64,000 bases of DNA from UBA5336 sp038526245 (GTDB lineage Bacteria > Pseudomonadota > Alphaproteobacteria > Caulobacterales > Hyphomonadaceae): assembly GCA_038526245.1 (NCBI GenBank), contig JBCBGZ010000008.1, forward strand, positions 1 through 64,000, written 5' to 3'. Below, in pieces: positions 8,686 through 17,191 of this stretch. The notes below the pieces were generated by a model that had not been told where the DNA came from, searched no databases, and worked only from the letters and a program-made list of their open reading frames with translations. Both the position numbers and the translations under genes were made by a program. Each line of letters opens with the position of its first letter. Position 1 is the first letter of the stretch.

Positions 8686-8976
8686 CTAGGTTCTCGGTAA
8701 TTCTCTGATCTCGACGGTGCCTCCGGCCTCGTAGACCGGGTTGCCAATGAGCAATTCTTTTGCAGCGGACAGCGACGCGGCGCGTACGCGAAGATAGCCG
8801 GTGAGGTGAGATGTGACTGGCGCGGGCGCTTCAGATTTTCGGAAGGATTGTCCCTCACCCACCGCGCTTCCGCCATCAAATTGGCCGCTTGACTGCAGTT
8901 TGAAGAGGTATTCGCCCCAATCTGTGTCCTGCGTGTTCGCACCATCTGCGTGCATGAAGAGAATGAAGTCTTTCAT
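8686..8976 (-). CDS. YCII-related domain protein
   Basis: Small soluble protein of 96 residues resembling the YciI/DGPF alpha-beta barrel family. Seen: MKDFILFMHAD as first strand, WGEYLFKLQSSGQFDGGSA in the middle with the usual G-x-x-x-G-G pattern, then GYLRVRAASLSAAKELLIGN and VEIRELP at the end, which is the standard final strand of this fold. The start codon overlaps the stop of the chorismate mutase gene (ATGA), so it is co-translated in the ffh-rpsP run. Function unknown; family members are putative lyases or sigma-factor-associated proteins. Confidence 0.72.
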   Translation of the reverse strand: MKDFILFMHADGANTQDTDWGEYLFKLQSSGQFDGGSAVGEGQSFRKSEAPAPVTSHLTGYLRVRAASLSAAKELLIGNPVYEAGGTVEIRELPRT

Positions 8977-9272
8977 CGCGACCCGCCGCCATCCCGGATC
9001 TGTTCGTGGTGGCGGATGACTTCGGCGACGATGAAGTTGAGGAACTTCTCGGCGAAGACGGGGTCGAGGTTGGACTCTTCGGCGAGCGTGCGCAGGCGCT
9101 CGATCTGGCGCGCCTCGCGGGCCTTGTCGGCGGGCGGCATGTCATGGGCAGCCTTCAGGCGCCCCACGGCCTGGGTCACCTTGAACCGCTCCGCCAGCGT
9201 GTGCAGCAGAATGGCATCGAGATTGTCGATACTGGCGCGGTATTCAGCAAGCTGGTCGATGGGTGAGGTCAT
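8973..9272 (-). CDS. chorismate mutase, AroQ type
   Basis: Monofunctional AroQ-class chorismate mutase, turning chorismate into prephenate for Phe and Tyr. 99 residues. Seen: the all-helical pattern L-x-x-Y-R-x-x-I-D-x-L-D-x-x-L-L near residue 8, ERFKVTQAVGRLKAAH, then the REARQIERLR segment with the expected catalytic Arg/Glu, and a final helix FLNFIVAEVIRHHEQIR. The ATG at 9272 overlaps the stop of the upstream small membrane gene (TCATGA); a TTG-started longer frame to 9290 is less likely. Chorismate mutase next to ffh/rpsP is a recurring alphaproteobacterial arrangement (known). A second AroQ-like gene lies at 48134. Confidence 0.88.
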   Translation of the reverse strand: MTSPIDQLAEYRASIDNLDAILLHTLAERFKVTQAVGRLKAAHDMPPADKAREARQIERLRTLAEESNLDPVFAEKFLNFIVAEVIRHHEQIRDGGGSR

Positions 9273-9487
9273 GATTGAAAATAGTCCCAAATACTCGGGC
9301 GCGTGTCTAAAAGAAGAGCTGTTAAAAATGCGCCTGCTCCAAGCCCAAAGAGAATTTGGAATGCACCACTCCAGGCTCCAGCCACGGCTGGACCGGTCAG
9401 ACCAATCAAGAACAACAATCCGCCAACATTGCGGGCAAAGCGAAGGCGCCAGCCAGATACCTCGACAAGATTAGTCTGCTCACTCAC
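9269..9487 (-). CDS. small membrane protein, two transmembrane segments
   Basis: 72-residue hydrophobic protein not recognised as a named family. Seen: a polar N-terminus with a short basic stretch (WRLRFARN), then two membrane-length segments, GGLLFLIGLTGPAVAGAW and GAFQILFGLGAGAFLTALLL, and a short tail ending DYFQS. Start overlaps the ffh stop and the stop overlaps the chorismate mutase start, both by four bases, so it is translated as a link in the ffh-aroQ chain. A real gene is supported by these overlaps on both sides and by the clean two-helix pattern. It may be an inner-membrane protein connected with SRP-dependent insertion, but that rests only on position. Confidence 0.7.
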   Translation of the reverse strand: MSEQTNLVEVSGWRLRFARNVGGLLFLIGLTGPAVAGAWSGAFQILFGLGAGAFLTALLLDTRPSIWDYFQS

Positions 9488-10980
9488 TTCTTCTTCCCCC
9501 CGCTCGGCAGGCCTGGCAGGCCACCGCCACCGGGGAGGCCCGGCAATCCGCCCGGCGCGCCGCCGAGTTTGGCGAGATCGGCCGGGTTCATGCCGTCGGC
9601 GAGGCCACCCATCCCGCCCGGCATGCCGCCGCCCATGCCTCCCATGGCGCCCATCAGGCCTTTCATGCCGCCCTTCTTGCCGATCTTTTTCATCATGCCG
9701 GACATCTGCTTGTGCATTTTCATCAGGCGGTTGACGTCTTGCACGCTGACACCCGCACCCGCGGCGATGCGCTTGCGACGCGAGGCGTTGAGCAGGGCGG
9801 GCTTGCGGCGCTCATCGCGTGTCATGGACAGGATGATGGCTTCCTGGCGGGCGAGTACCTTGTCGTCGAGATTGGCCGCGTCCATGGCCTGTTTGGCCTT
9901 TTTCGCGCCGGGCAGCATGCCCATGATGCCGCCAAGACCGCCCATTTTCTGCATCTGGCGCAGCTGGTCGGCCAGGTCTTCCAGATCAAACTCGCCCTTG
10001 CGCATCTTCTTCGCCATGCGCTCGGCTTTTTCCTGGTCGTAATTCTCCGCCGCTTTCTCAACCAGAGAGACGATATCCCCCTGGCCGAGAATACGGCCGG
10101 CGACGCGCTTGGCGTCGAAGACTTCGATGCCGTCCAGCTTCTCGCTGACGCCCAGAAACTTGATTGGCAGGCCCGTGACTGCGCGCATGGAGAGCGCTGC
10201 ACCACCGCGCCCGTCGCCATCCATCCGCGTCAGGACGAGACCGGTCAGCGGCAGGCGCTCATGGAACCGTTTTGCAGTCTCCACTGCGTCCTGGCCGGTC
10301 AGGCTGTCTGCCACCAGCAGGGTTTCCTGGGGCGAGGCGATGGTGGCGATCTCATCGGCCTCGTTCATCATCTGCTCGTCGAGCGTGGTGCGGCCCGCCG
10401 TGTCGAGGATGAGAACGTCATATCCGCCGAGCTTGGCGGCCTGAATGGCGCGCTTGGCGATGTCGGGCGGCAACTGGCCCTGGACGATGGGCAGGGCCGT
10501 GACGCCATCACCGGCCTGGCCCGCTAGAATGGCAAGCTGTTCCATGGCGGCCGGACGGCGCACGTCCAGGCTGGCCAGCAGGACTTTCTTGCCCTCCTTG
10601 GAGGCGAGCCGAAGCGCCAGCTTACCCGTCGTGGTCGTCTTACCCGAGCCCTGCAGGCCCGCCATCATCACGACGGCAGGGGGGCTGTCGATCTTCAACG
10701 AGGTGTCGGCTTCTTCGCCGCCGAGCATGTCCACGAGGCCGTCATGGACGATCTTGACCACTTGCTGGCCGGGCTTCACCGAGCGGATGACTTCCTCGCC
10801 CACCGCGCGCTCTTTTACCTTGCCGATGAAGTCCTTCACCACGGGCAGGGCGACGTCGGCCTCGAGCAATGCCACGCGGATCTCCCGCAGGGCGGCACTG
10901 ACGTCCTTTTCCGACAGGGCGCCGCGCCCGGTCAGTCCGTCAAATATGCCGCCGAGGCGGTCTGATAGCGCGTCGAACAT
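9484..10980 (-). CDS. ffh: signal recognition particle protein Ffh
   Basis: GTPase of the signal recognition particle, bringing nascent membrane proteins to FtsY and SecYEG. 498 residues from the chosen start MFDALSDRLGG, which follows GGAGG. Seen: N domain helices (1-90), P-loop GLQGSGKTTTTGK at 108-120, DVRRPAAMEQL, DTAGRTTLDEQMM, TRMDGDGRGGAALS, and a methionine-rich M domain (about 328-440). The last 50 residues are a Gly/Met/Pro-rich low-complexity tail ending PGLPSGGKKK, longer than in E. coli. First gene of the ffh-TM-aroQ-YCII-rpsP run. The SRP RNA gene was not found in the window. Confidence 0.98.
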   Translation of the reverse strand: MFDALSDRLGGIFDGLTGRGALSEKDVSAALREIRVALLEADVALPVVKDFIGKVKERAVGEEVIRSVKPGQQVVKIVHDGLVDMLGGEEADTSLKIDSPPAVVMMAGLQGSGKTTTTGKLALRLASKEGKKVLLASLDVRRPAAMEQLAILAGQAGDGVTALPIVQGQLPPDIAKRAIQAAKLGGYDVLILDTAGRTTLDEQMMNEADEIATIASPQETLLVADSLTGQDAVETAKRFHERLPLTGLVLTRMDGDGRGGAALSMRAVTGLPIKFLGVSEKLDGIEVFDAKRVAGRILGQGDIVSLVEKAAENYDQEKAERMAKKMRKGEFDLEDLADQLRQMQKMGGLGGIMGMLPGAKKAKQAMDAANLDDKVLARQEAIILSMTRDERRKPALLNASRRKRIAAGAGVSVQDVNRLMKMHKQMSGMMKKIGKKGGMKGLMGAMGGMGGGMPGGMGGLADGMNPADLAKLGGAPGGLPGLPGGGGLPGLPSGGKKK

Positions 10981-11177
10981 GGTCGACCTCCGAATTGCTT
11001 GGGCCTTTGGGCGAGCTCCAAAGGTAAGCAGGCGATGATGCAGGCGCAAACGTGAAGTGCCCCGCTGAGCGACACTTCGCCGGGCGGGGGGCCTCGCTCA
11101 CCTCACGGGTGAGTCAAAGCGCGCTGTTCATGCTGCGCGGATTTCAGCGCGCCCTAAAGCACGCGACTTGTGTGAAA

Positions 11178-11792
11178 TCAAGTCTCGCGATTGTGCTCAG
11201 CGGCAATTTCCGCCGCAAGATCGGCAGCGATCTCCAGCCTTTGAAGCGCCATTTCGGCTTCCTCGCGCAGCATGGCGAGCACCACAACGTCTGCCCAACC
11301 GCCGCCTGCGAGCCTATAGTAAGACCGCAAAACGCCCTCTTCCACGGCGCCGAGGCGTTTGACAGCGCGCACGGCGGCGCCGGCATCCTTTGCCACAGCC
11401 CAGCCGACGCGCCGGGCACCCCAATCCAAAGCGCGCTTGATCATCAAGGCCTGGGAGGCCTGGAAGATGCCCGATCCGCGCAATTCTTCCGGGTGCCAGA
11501 AATTACAAATTCGCAGGCGCCGGTGCGTCTTGCTGATCATTTCGAACGCCGCGACCCCGGCAAAAGCGCCATCGGTTTGCCGAAACATCGTAAAAGGCAC
11601 GGCGAGGCCGTTCTCGTATTGGCTGATGACGTGGGCTGCATAAATGCTGGCCGATTTGCCCTTTGGAATATCCGGCATGAAGGCCCACATGGCCTCCACC
11701 GCGCCGGCGTCTTCCAGATGCGTCACATGTGCGAGCTGGAACGGTTCCAGGCGGACGACATCATTCTCGAGGTCTTTTGCGTCGAGCTTCAT
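11178..11792 (-). CDS. GNAT acetyltransferase, RimJ/RimL-like
   Basis: N-acetyltransferase of 204 residues. Seen: opening VVRLEPFQLAHVTHLEDA typical of the RimJ/RimL group, a core strand GVAAFEMISKTHRRLRIC, then ELRGSGIFQASQALMIKRAL in the acetyl-CoA-binding position and AVRAVKRLGAVEEGVLR, the usual loop-strand end of the fold. The last 40 residues are helical and charged. It stands alone on the minus strand upstream of ffh with about 200 bases between them, where I see no gene. Acceptor unknown: these enzymes modify protein N-termini, small amines or antibiotics. Confidence 0.82.
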   Translation of the reverse strand: MKLDAKDLENDVVRLEPFQLAHVTHLEDAGAVEAMWAFMPDIPKGKSASIYAAHVISQYENGLAVPFTMFRQTDGAFAGVAAFEMISKTHRRLRICNFWHPEELRGSGIFQASQALMIKRALDWGARRVGWAVAKDAGAAVRAVKRLGAVEEGVLRSYYRLAGGGWADVVVLAMLREEAEMALQRLEIAADLAAEIAAEHNRET

Positions 11793-11872
11793 ACCCGCAA
11801 CCTAAACATGGTTCGCCAACGCGCAATTGAATTTCTTGCGAGGCGGCGCGTGATGGAAGGGTTCCAGAACCT

Positions 11873-13522
11873 CTATTCGCGCTGAAGCGGGCAAATTTGC
11901 CACTTCGTCGCGTCCGTCGAGAAACTCGTCTTCAGCTCTCGGCAGTCTTCGGGCCGGTGAGATAGCCCGTATCGCTCGCCATCGCCCTGCAGGGCCTTCT
12001 CGGGCGTGTAGGCATTAATCACAGACTGTCCATCGCCGCGATCAATCCGTTGGGGCCAGCAGTGTACGAGGTAAAGCGGGCCGTCATGGGTCTCCAGGGC
12101 GTCTGCAATCCGTCGGCGATAATTCGCAAGGAAAGGTGCGCTCCAGGCCTGGGCGTCGATATGGGTGAGGCGGGCCTCCGGAAAAGCCGTTGCCGTAAAC
12201 GCCGCCGGGAATTCCGCAGCGATGAAGATCAGCGCGTTATCATAGGCGAAGTCGTCTGGTCGCTCGACGGTGACATAAGGCTCCGTGGGGCTCTCCCAAG
12301 CGATGCGCCGAATGTTCTCCGGTGATGTTGTTGCGAGCAAGGCTACGCCCAAACCGGCTGCGAGTAGGTGGCCGTTGCGACCTTTAGGCCAGGACCGCCC
12401 ACTACAGCTCCATGCCACCCACACCATAAGCGGCGCCAACATCCAGACGGCGCTGGCATATCGCATGATTGAAAACATCCCGATCCAGACCGCGAGCAGC
12501 GTCAATATGCTCGCAGCCAAAGCAACCGCGAGGCGTGGCAAAGTCTTCAAGGCTGGCGCCATACCAGCGACATATCCGGCGCCGGTGAATGCCAAGCCGA
12601 GCCGAAGATCAATGACGGCCAGTTCATTGATGTATCGCCCGTCAAATGACGCACGCAGGGGCAGAGTGAGCGCCTCCAAAAGGTTTGCGGGCAGGTATCT
12701 CACATCGCGGCTGGCGTCTGTGGCGGCATCGGGGCCCGGGAAAAGGCCTGCAAAATTTGGGAAAACGGGATTGGCAAAGTCCTGCCACAGCACGGCCATC
12801 CAAGGCCCGGCGGCAAGCGTTAAACAACCACCACCGGCGACACTGCACACCAGCACTCTTTTCAGACGGTCCTCCCAATCGTGCGCCGGCAAAAGCGCAA
12901 AGATTGCGAATGCGGGCACATAAATCACATTGGTGAGCTTCAGCCCCGCCGCGAAGCCCACGCAGCCCGCGGCCAGCGCAACGCGCCTCAAATCCACCGA
13001 AGCCCCCTTTTCGCGCGGTAGCAGGACATAGAGCCCCACCAGGAAGGCCAGAGCACCGATATGGTCGTTCCGCAGGGACGCGAAGTTCGACCAAGCTGGC
13101 GCACAGAAGAACCCGAGCGATGCTATGGCCAACGCGGCCATGACGCTGAGATCACGGTCCATGGACCGCATAATCCGTCGCGAAAGGCCAAACAGCACAG
13201 GCAGGATAGCGCCCTGCACAAGCCCCAGAAGGAAAGCCACAGCCGGGCCTGGAAGGCGCTCAATCAGCCACCAGACAACCAGATTGTAGGCGGGGTTGAG
13301 GAAACTGTGCATCTCGGCGGGCGCGAGATCATGGTGCAAGCGTCCATGCAGCGCGGACCAGCCATTGTGCAGGTGGTAGTGCATGACATCGAAGCCCGCA
13401 TCGCGCGGCCAGAGGGCGCTGATCAACCCGAACGCCAGGAACCAGCCCGCCCAGGCGAGACGCTCGACGGTGCGCGTACTCAGTCCCGTGCGGGCCGATG
13501 GGACAACAGACGCTGCGTTCAT
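11873..13522 (-). CDS. polytopic membrane protein, GT-C glycosyltransferase-like (paralogue 2)
   Basis: 549-residue integral membrane protein with about eleven hydrophobic segments. Seen: after the first segment comes WPRDAGFDVMHYHLHNGWSALHG-type loop (the D-x-x-H-Y-H core at about residues 44-49), then APAEMHSFLNPAYN, GLKLTNVIYVP and RDVRYLPANLLEA. A large periplasmic loop with acidic residues after the first membrane helix is the hallmark of GT-C glycosyltransferases that use polyprenyl-phosphate sugars (known); assignment to that superfamily is an inference. It is clearly paralogous to the preceding gene along its whole length and its start overlaps that gene's stop by four bases. Substrate unknown, possibly surface polysaccharide or lipid glycosylation. 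Confidence 0.62.
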   Translation of the reverse strand: MNAASVVPSARTGLSTRTVERLAWAGWFLAFGLISALWPRDAGFDVMHYHLHNGWSALHGRLHHDLAPAEMHSFLNPAYNLVVWWLIERLPGPAVAFLLGLVQGAILPVLFGLSRRIMRSMDRDLSVMAALAIASLGFFCAPAWSNFASLRNDHIGALAFLVGLYVLLPREKGASVDLRRVALAAGCVGFAAGLKLTNVIYVPAFAIFALLPAHDWEDRLKRVLVCSVAGGGCLTLAAGPWMAVLWQDFANPVFPNFAGLFPGPDAATDASRDVRYLPANLLEALTLPLRASFDGRYINELAVIDLRLGLAFTGAGYVAGMAPALKTLPRLAVALAASILTLLAVWIGMFSIMRYASAVWMLAPLMVWVAWSCSGRSWPKGRNGHLLAAGLGVALLATTSPENIRRIAWESPTEPYVTVERPDDFAYDNALIFIAAEFPAAFTATAFPEARLTHIDAQAWSAPFLANYRRRIADALETHDGPLYLVHCWPQRIDRGDGQSVINAYTPEKALQGDGERYGLSHRPEDCRELKTSFSTDATKWQICPLQRE

Positions 13523-15168
13523 GGCCGCTCGTTAGCCGGCTCAAGCGGGCAGATGCGCCAAACCACCGCTTCAGAATCCATATCCGTGTGCAGGCGTTTG
13601 CAAGTGGCGCCATCAATGATCAGCCCTTCGACCCGGAGGAGCTTTTCGGCCGTCTCCTCGAAATGGTCTTCCGTGTCCACGATCACAGCGAAAATCGGCT
13701 TATCCTGAGTAAGCAGGGGCCGGATGCGGGCATTTCTGTATGGTTCCAGTGCCGGTGCGCTCCAGTCTTGTGGCACAAGATGCGTGAACGTTGCGGTTTC
13801 GGGAAAGGCGTGGGCTGTGAAGGCGGCGGGATAGCCGCCAGAAAATGCGATTACAGCGTTTTCGTAACTCTCAGTTTCCGGAACGGATACGGATACGTAG
13901 GGGGCAAAAACGCCTGCCATGGGCACGCGCCGTAGGGTGGCGGGTTGTGTGATCGCGATAACGAGAATGGCGAGAACCATCCCGTACATCGGCGTTTTGG
14001 GCGCGGTCATCCAGTTCGGACGCACCAGAGCGACAGCGACAACCAACGCCGTCGGGCCGAGCATCCAGATGGCGGCCGCATAGCGCGCAATGGAAAAAAC
14101 CGCGCTCCAGGCGGCAATGGTGACCAGAATGGCGGCTGCAAATCCCATCAGGCTACGCGTCTCGGGCAGCCGGGCGCGCCAGGCGAAATATGCCAAGACC
14201 GGCGCAGCCAGATACGCCATCTGAAAGCGTGGATCGAAGAAGTCATGCTCCGTGATCAGCTCTCCGTTCAAAAGGAAAGCGAACGGTCGGATGATCGCAT
14301 CGAAAACGCCGTCTGGGAGGTAGCGTGTATCGCGGAACCCGCCTTGGGGCCCGAGTTCTGCGTTGAATACATCATTCGCCATGGGAAAAAGCGGATTTCC
14401 GAACGTCTCCCAGAGGTGGGCCATCCAGTAGCCGCCGCCCAATGCAATACCGGTGGCGCCCGCAATGCCGCAAGCGAGCGCTGTTTGTGCCCGAAAAGCC
14501 CAGTTTGGCGCTGCGATCAGGGCGGCGACAGCAAACCCGGCCACATAGACGCCGTTGGTGGGTTTCAGGCCGAGGATCAATCCGAGCCCAACGCTGGCCA
14601 GCGCGAGATATGCGAGCTGACGGCGGGCAGTCTGTGCGGGGAACAGCGCCAGCAAGGCGGCGATGAACACAAGCGCGCTCAGGGCATCATTGCGGACCGA
14701 TGCGACCAGTCCGAACTGGGCCTCGCACAGAAAACCGCAGACGGCCACGGCCAGTACGGTGACCAGTTTCGGCATATTGCCAGCGGCCACCAGCGCTCGC
14801 CGAGTGAGTGCGTAAAGCGCAGGCAAGATCAAGGCCTGAAGCGCACCAAGAATGAAGGCGATCACCACCCCGGGCAGCCACTCGATCAGCTGCCAGACAA
14901 CCGCCTGCCACATGGGATTGAGGAAGGAGTGCATTTCGGCTGGAGCGAAATGTTGCCCCTCCGGGGCGTTCAACACGGCCCAGCCATTATAGAGGTGATA
15001 GTGCAGGACGTCATAGCTTGCGTCCCGCGGCAGGATCATGGAGAAGGCGCCAAACGCCATCAGCCAGAGTGTCCAGATGCGCCAGGAAATGGCCCCTGCC
15101 GGGCGCCCCAAAAGGCTCTGCGTGCCGGGAGCCGCGCCGTCAAATGTCATCGCCTGAACAGAAACCAT
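13519..15168 (-). CDS. polytopic membrane protein, GT-C glycosyltransferase-like (paralogue 1)
   Basis: Membrane protein of 549 residues (543 if started at 15150). Seen: about eleven hydrophobic segments, the loop LPRDASYDVLHYHLYNGW, then FAPAEMHSFLNPMW, GLKPTNGVYVAGFA and RDTRYLPDGVFDA, each aligned with the same motifs of the downstream paralogue. The two C-terminal soluble ends also match (SAPFLANYRRR against SAPALEPYRNA). AAAGGTG precedes the ATG at 15168. The start overlaps the divergent trmB start, so both genes must share regulatory DNA lying inside coding sequence. GT-C membership is inferred from topology and the acidic/histidine first loop; I could not name the family. Confidence 0.62.
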   Translation of the reverse strand: MVSVQAMTFDGAAPGTQSLLGRPAGAISWRIWTLWLMAFGAFSMILPRDASYDVLHYHLYNGWAVLNAPEGQHFAPAEMHSFLNPMWQAVVWQLIEWLPGVVIAFILGALQALILPALYALTRRALVAAGNMPKLVTVLAVAVCGFLCEAQFGLVASVRNDALSALVFIAALLALFPAQTARRQLAYLALASVGLGLILGLKPTNGVYVAGFAVAALIAAPNWAFRAQTALACGIAGATGIALGGGYWMAHLWETFGNPLFPMANDVFNAELGPQGGFRDTRYLPDGVFDAIIRPFAFLLNGELITEHDFFDPRFQMAYLAAPVLAYFAWRARLPETRSLMGFAAAILVTIAAWSAVFSIARYAAAIWMLGPTALVVAVALVRPNWMTAPKTPMYGMVLAILVIAITQPATLRRVPMAGVFAPYVSVSVPETESYENAVIAFSGGYPAAFTAHAFPETATFTHLVPQDWSAPALEPYRNARIRPLLTQDKPIFAVIVDTEDHFEETAEKLLRVEGLIIDGATCKRLHTDMDSEAVVWRICPLEPANERP

Positions 15169-15836
15169 TACGCACCTTTGGTCGCCGGGCCGGACGCCCG
15201 CTTTCGGCTAAACAGCAGAATTTGATTGAAAACCTGTTGCCGACGCTTGCCGTGCCGATGTCAGAGCCCGGCGCACTGGATCCGCGCACGCTGTTTTCCG
15301 GTGTTGAAGAGGTATGGTTTGAGATCGGATTTGGCGGTGGGGAGCATTTGATCGCCCAGGCTGCCAAGCACCCTGACGTGGGATTCATCGGGTGTGAGCC
15401 GTTTGTGGATGGCATGGCCAAGTCCCTGACAGGAATTGAGGCTGAAGGGCTGGCAAATGTGCGGTTGCACATGGACGATGCCCGCGATGTTCTTGGCCGG
15501 CTGTCGCCGGGGTGTCTCTCCCGGGTGTTTATCCTGTTTCCAGATCCCTGGCCCAAGCGGCGCCAGCAGAAGCGCCGGTTGCTCCAGCCCGCATTTCTCA
15601 AGGCGCTATCGCGCGTTCTCAGCGGTGGAGCCCGTATCCGTTTCGCCACGGATGTGCGCTCCTATGCCGATGATGCTTTGTGCGTGTTTCTCGAAGATGG
15701 TCGCTTCGAGTGGGCGGCTGCGCAGGCCAGCGATTGGCGCGATGCCCCTGAGGATCACATCCTGACCCGCTACGAAGCAAAAAGGCTCGGAGACATCGAC
15801 CCGGTCTGGTTCGATTTTGTGTTCAAAGCGGGTTGA
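15144..15836 (+). CDS. trmB: tRNA (guanine-N7-)-methyltransferase
   Basis: Methylates G46 of tRNA with SAM. 230 residues from the ATG at 15144. Seen: TFGRRAGRPLSAKQQNLIE at the start, the SAM motif EIGFGGGEHL, GCEPFVDGMAK, and the family signature VFILFPDPWPKRRQQKRR followed by RFATDVRSYADD. GGGAG precedes the start. An upstream in-frame ATG at 15018 lies wholly inside the divergent membrane gene and adds a low-quality N-terminus, so it was rejected. The start overlaps the divergent gene by 7 or 25 bases depending on which start that gene uses. Confidence 0.95.
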   Translation: MSSPEQKPLRTFGRRAGRPLSAKQQNLIENLLPTLAVPMSEPGALDPRTLFSGVEEVWFEIGFGGGEHLIAQAAKHPDVGFIGCEPFVDGMAKSLTGIEAEGLANVRLHMDDARDVLGRLSPGCLSRVFILFPDPWPKRRQQKRRLLQPAFLKALSRVLSGGARIRFATDVRSYADDALCVFLEDGRFEWAAAQASDWRDAPEDHILTRYEAKRLGDIDPVWFDFVFKAG

Positions 15837-15889
15837 ACCTACACCCATTTCGAGCTTGGGTTGGCGAAAGATGTTTAAGGGGGACAGTC

Positions 15890-17047
15890 TTGAGATCGGT
15901 TCTGAAATTCAGCGCGTCAGCAATGGTTGCGCTGGCTGTTGTTGCGGGTTCTGCAACTGCCCAAATTAACAACGAGCTCTACGGCGAGTTCAATGCGGCC
16001 TTCGACTCCGGCGATGTTGAGGCGAAACGAAGCGCCGCCAGATCCATGGCTGCCGCGGCTTTCACCGACATCGACCATCCTCAGGCGGCTTTGATCGCCT
16101 ATGAGGCCGCCTGGGGCTTCTGCCGCATCGAGGCCTGCAGTGAAGGCCGGGATGCGGCATCTTTCGCCCTCGGATTGCCATCCGGCGAGGAGTATCCCGT
16201 TCGGGCAGAACGCGAAATGCTCTCGGCGTATATCGATTGGAATGGCGACCCCAAGCGGTCCACCCGGCGCGCCCTTGATGACGCTCTGGAGGCGGCGGAA
16301 CCTGTATCTGCCAGCCTTGTGAGCGTTGGCATCTTCTCCGCGCGGATGCAGTCCGACGCTGAAGACCTCCGCTGGTCTCGGTTGAAAGAAAGTGCTGGTG
16401 GCATGGCGCGCCACCTGGAGCCGGTGAAGTCCGTCCTTCCGCGTATCTGGGTCGAGGCGGCTCTTGCCGAGCAGGTCGCTGATTTCAATCATCGCCAGAA
16501 CCGACGCGTTGAGATCGAACTCGCCCACGTGCAAGGTAAGTTTGCCGAAGCGCTGATAGATGCAGATCCTGCCCAAATTGAAGCTTTGGAGCCGTTTCGA
16601 TGGCGAATTGAGGCCTGGCGCGCCGCAGTTGTGGCATACTTTCAGTCTGTCCCCGGATCGCGCCGCACCCCTGAGAGTGAAATCGACGCCGTCCTTGCGG
16701 CCTATCCCGACTATCCAGAAAGCTCGGATGCGGAGAACATCGACGCGGGCGAAGACGATAATCGCCCCTTTTGTAAGGGCGATTTCGATATGTCGCCGAA
16801 GCTCCGCTATCCTGCTCGCCAGGCCCGGCGTGGCCAATTTGGATCGGTCTTCGCAAAGCTCACGGTCGAATCTGGGCAGGTCACCGATGTTGAGATCCTT
16901 GCTTCAGTACCGCTCGAAGGGTTCAAAGAGCGGGCAAAAGAGACCGTCTTACAATGGACTTGGATCGCTGATGACGAACAGCCTGATCCCGACTGCCGGA
17001 CGTCATATAGCAACCTCATCCTACCCATGGTGTTCAGTATCGACTGA
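15890..17047 (+). CDS. secreted protein with TonB-C-like C-terminal domain (paralogue A)
   Basis: Exported protein of 385 residues, started at TTG 15890 because AAGGGGG lies 7 bases upstream and the following RSVLKFSASAMVALAVVAG with SATA is a clean Sec signal. Seen: a helical N-terminal region of about 290 residues rich in Ala, Glu and Arg, suggestive of TPR-like or solenoid helices, then a C-terminal domain (about 310-385) with KLRYPARQARRGQFGSVFAK and VTDVEILASVPLEGF, the strand-helix pattern of TonB C-terminal domains. Two cysteine positions (PFCKGDF and DPDCRTS) flank this domain and are kept in the next gene. No N-terminal membrane anchor remains after the signal, so it is not a classical energy-transducing TonB. 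Function unknown. Confidence 0.7.
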   Translation: MRSVLKFSASAMVALAVVAGSATAQINNELYGEFNAAFDSGDVEAKRSAARSMAAAAFTDIDHPQAALIAYEAAWGFCRIEACSEGRDAASFALGLPSGEEYPVRAEREMLSAYIDWNGDPKRSTRRALDDALEAAEPVSASLVSVGIFSARMQSDAEDLRWSRLKESAGGMARHLEPVKSVLPRIWVEAALAEQVADFNHRQNRRVEIELAHVQGKFAEALIDADPAQIEALEPFRWRIEAWRAAVVAYFQSVPGSRRTPESEIDAVLAAYPDYPESSDAENIDAGEDDNRPFCKGDFDMSPKLRYPARQARRGQFGSVFAKLTVESGQVTDVEILASVPLEGFKERAKETVLQWTWIADDEQPDPDCRTSYSNLILPMVFSID

Positions 17048-17063
17048 GGCTTTACGGGCGACC

Positions 17064-17094
17064 GTCACACCGGTTTCACAACACGTTGGCGTCA
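17064..17094 (+). repeat. 31-bp imperfect direct repeat, copy 1
   Basis: Begins 17 bases after the stop of paralogue A. Pattern GTCACACC-NN-TTTCAC-N10-CGTCA; 23 of 31 bases match copy 2 at 18237, which begins 17 bases after the stop of paralogue B. The equal spacing points to tandem duplication of gene plus downstream DNA. Confidence 0.6.
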
Positions 17095-17191
17095 AACCGC
17101 AAAACCGCTTCAGTTTTCTATGAGGGCGAAAAACATATTGCAATTCAATAAATATTCATTGATAAACAATTTAAACGAAAGGATCAATCTG

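Noticed and set aside
13945..15225. 426-codon open frame opposite the membrane paralogue
   Set aside because: The other strand has clear membrane segments and a paralogue; this frame is Gln/Arg/Asp-rich without any motif.
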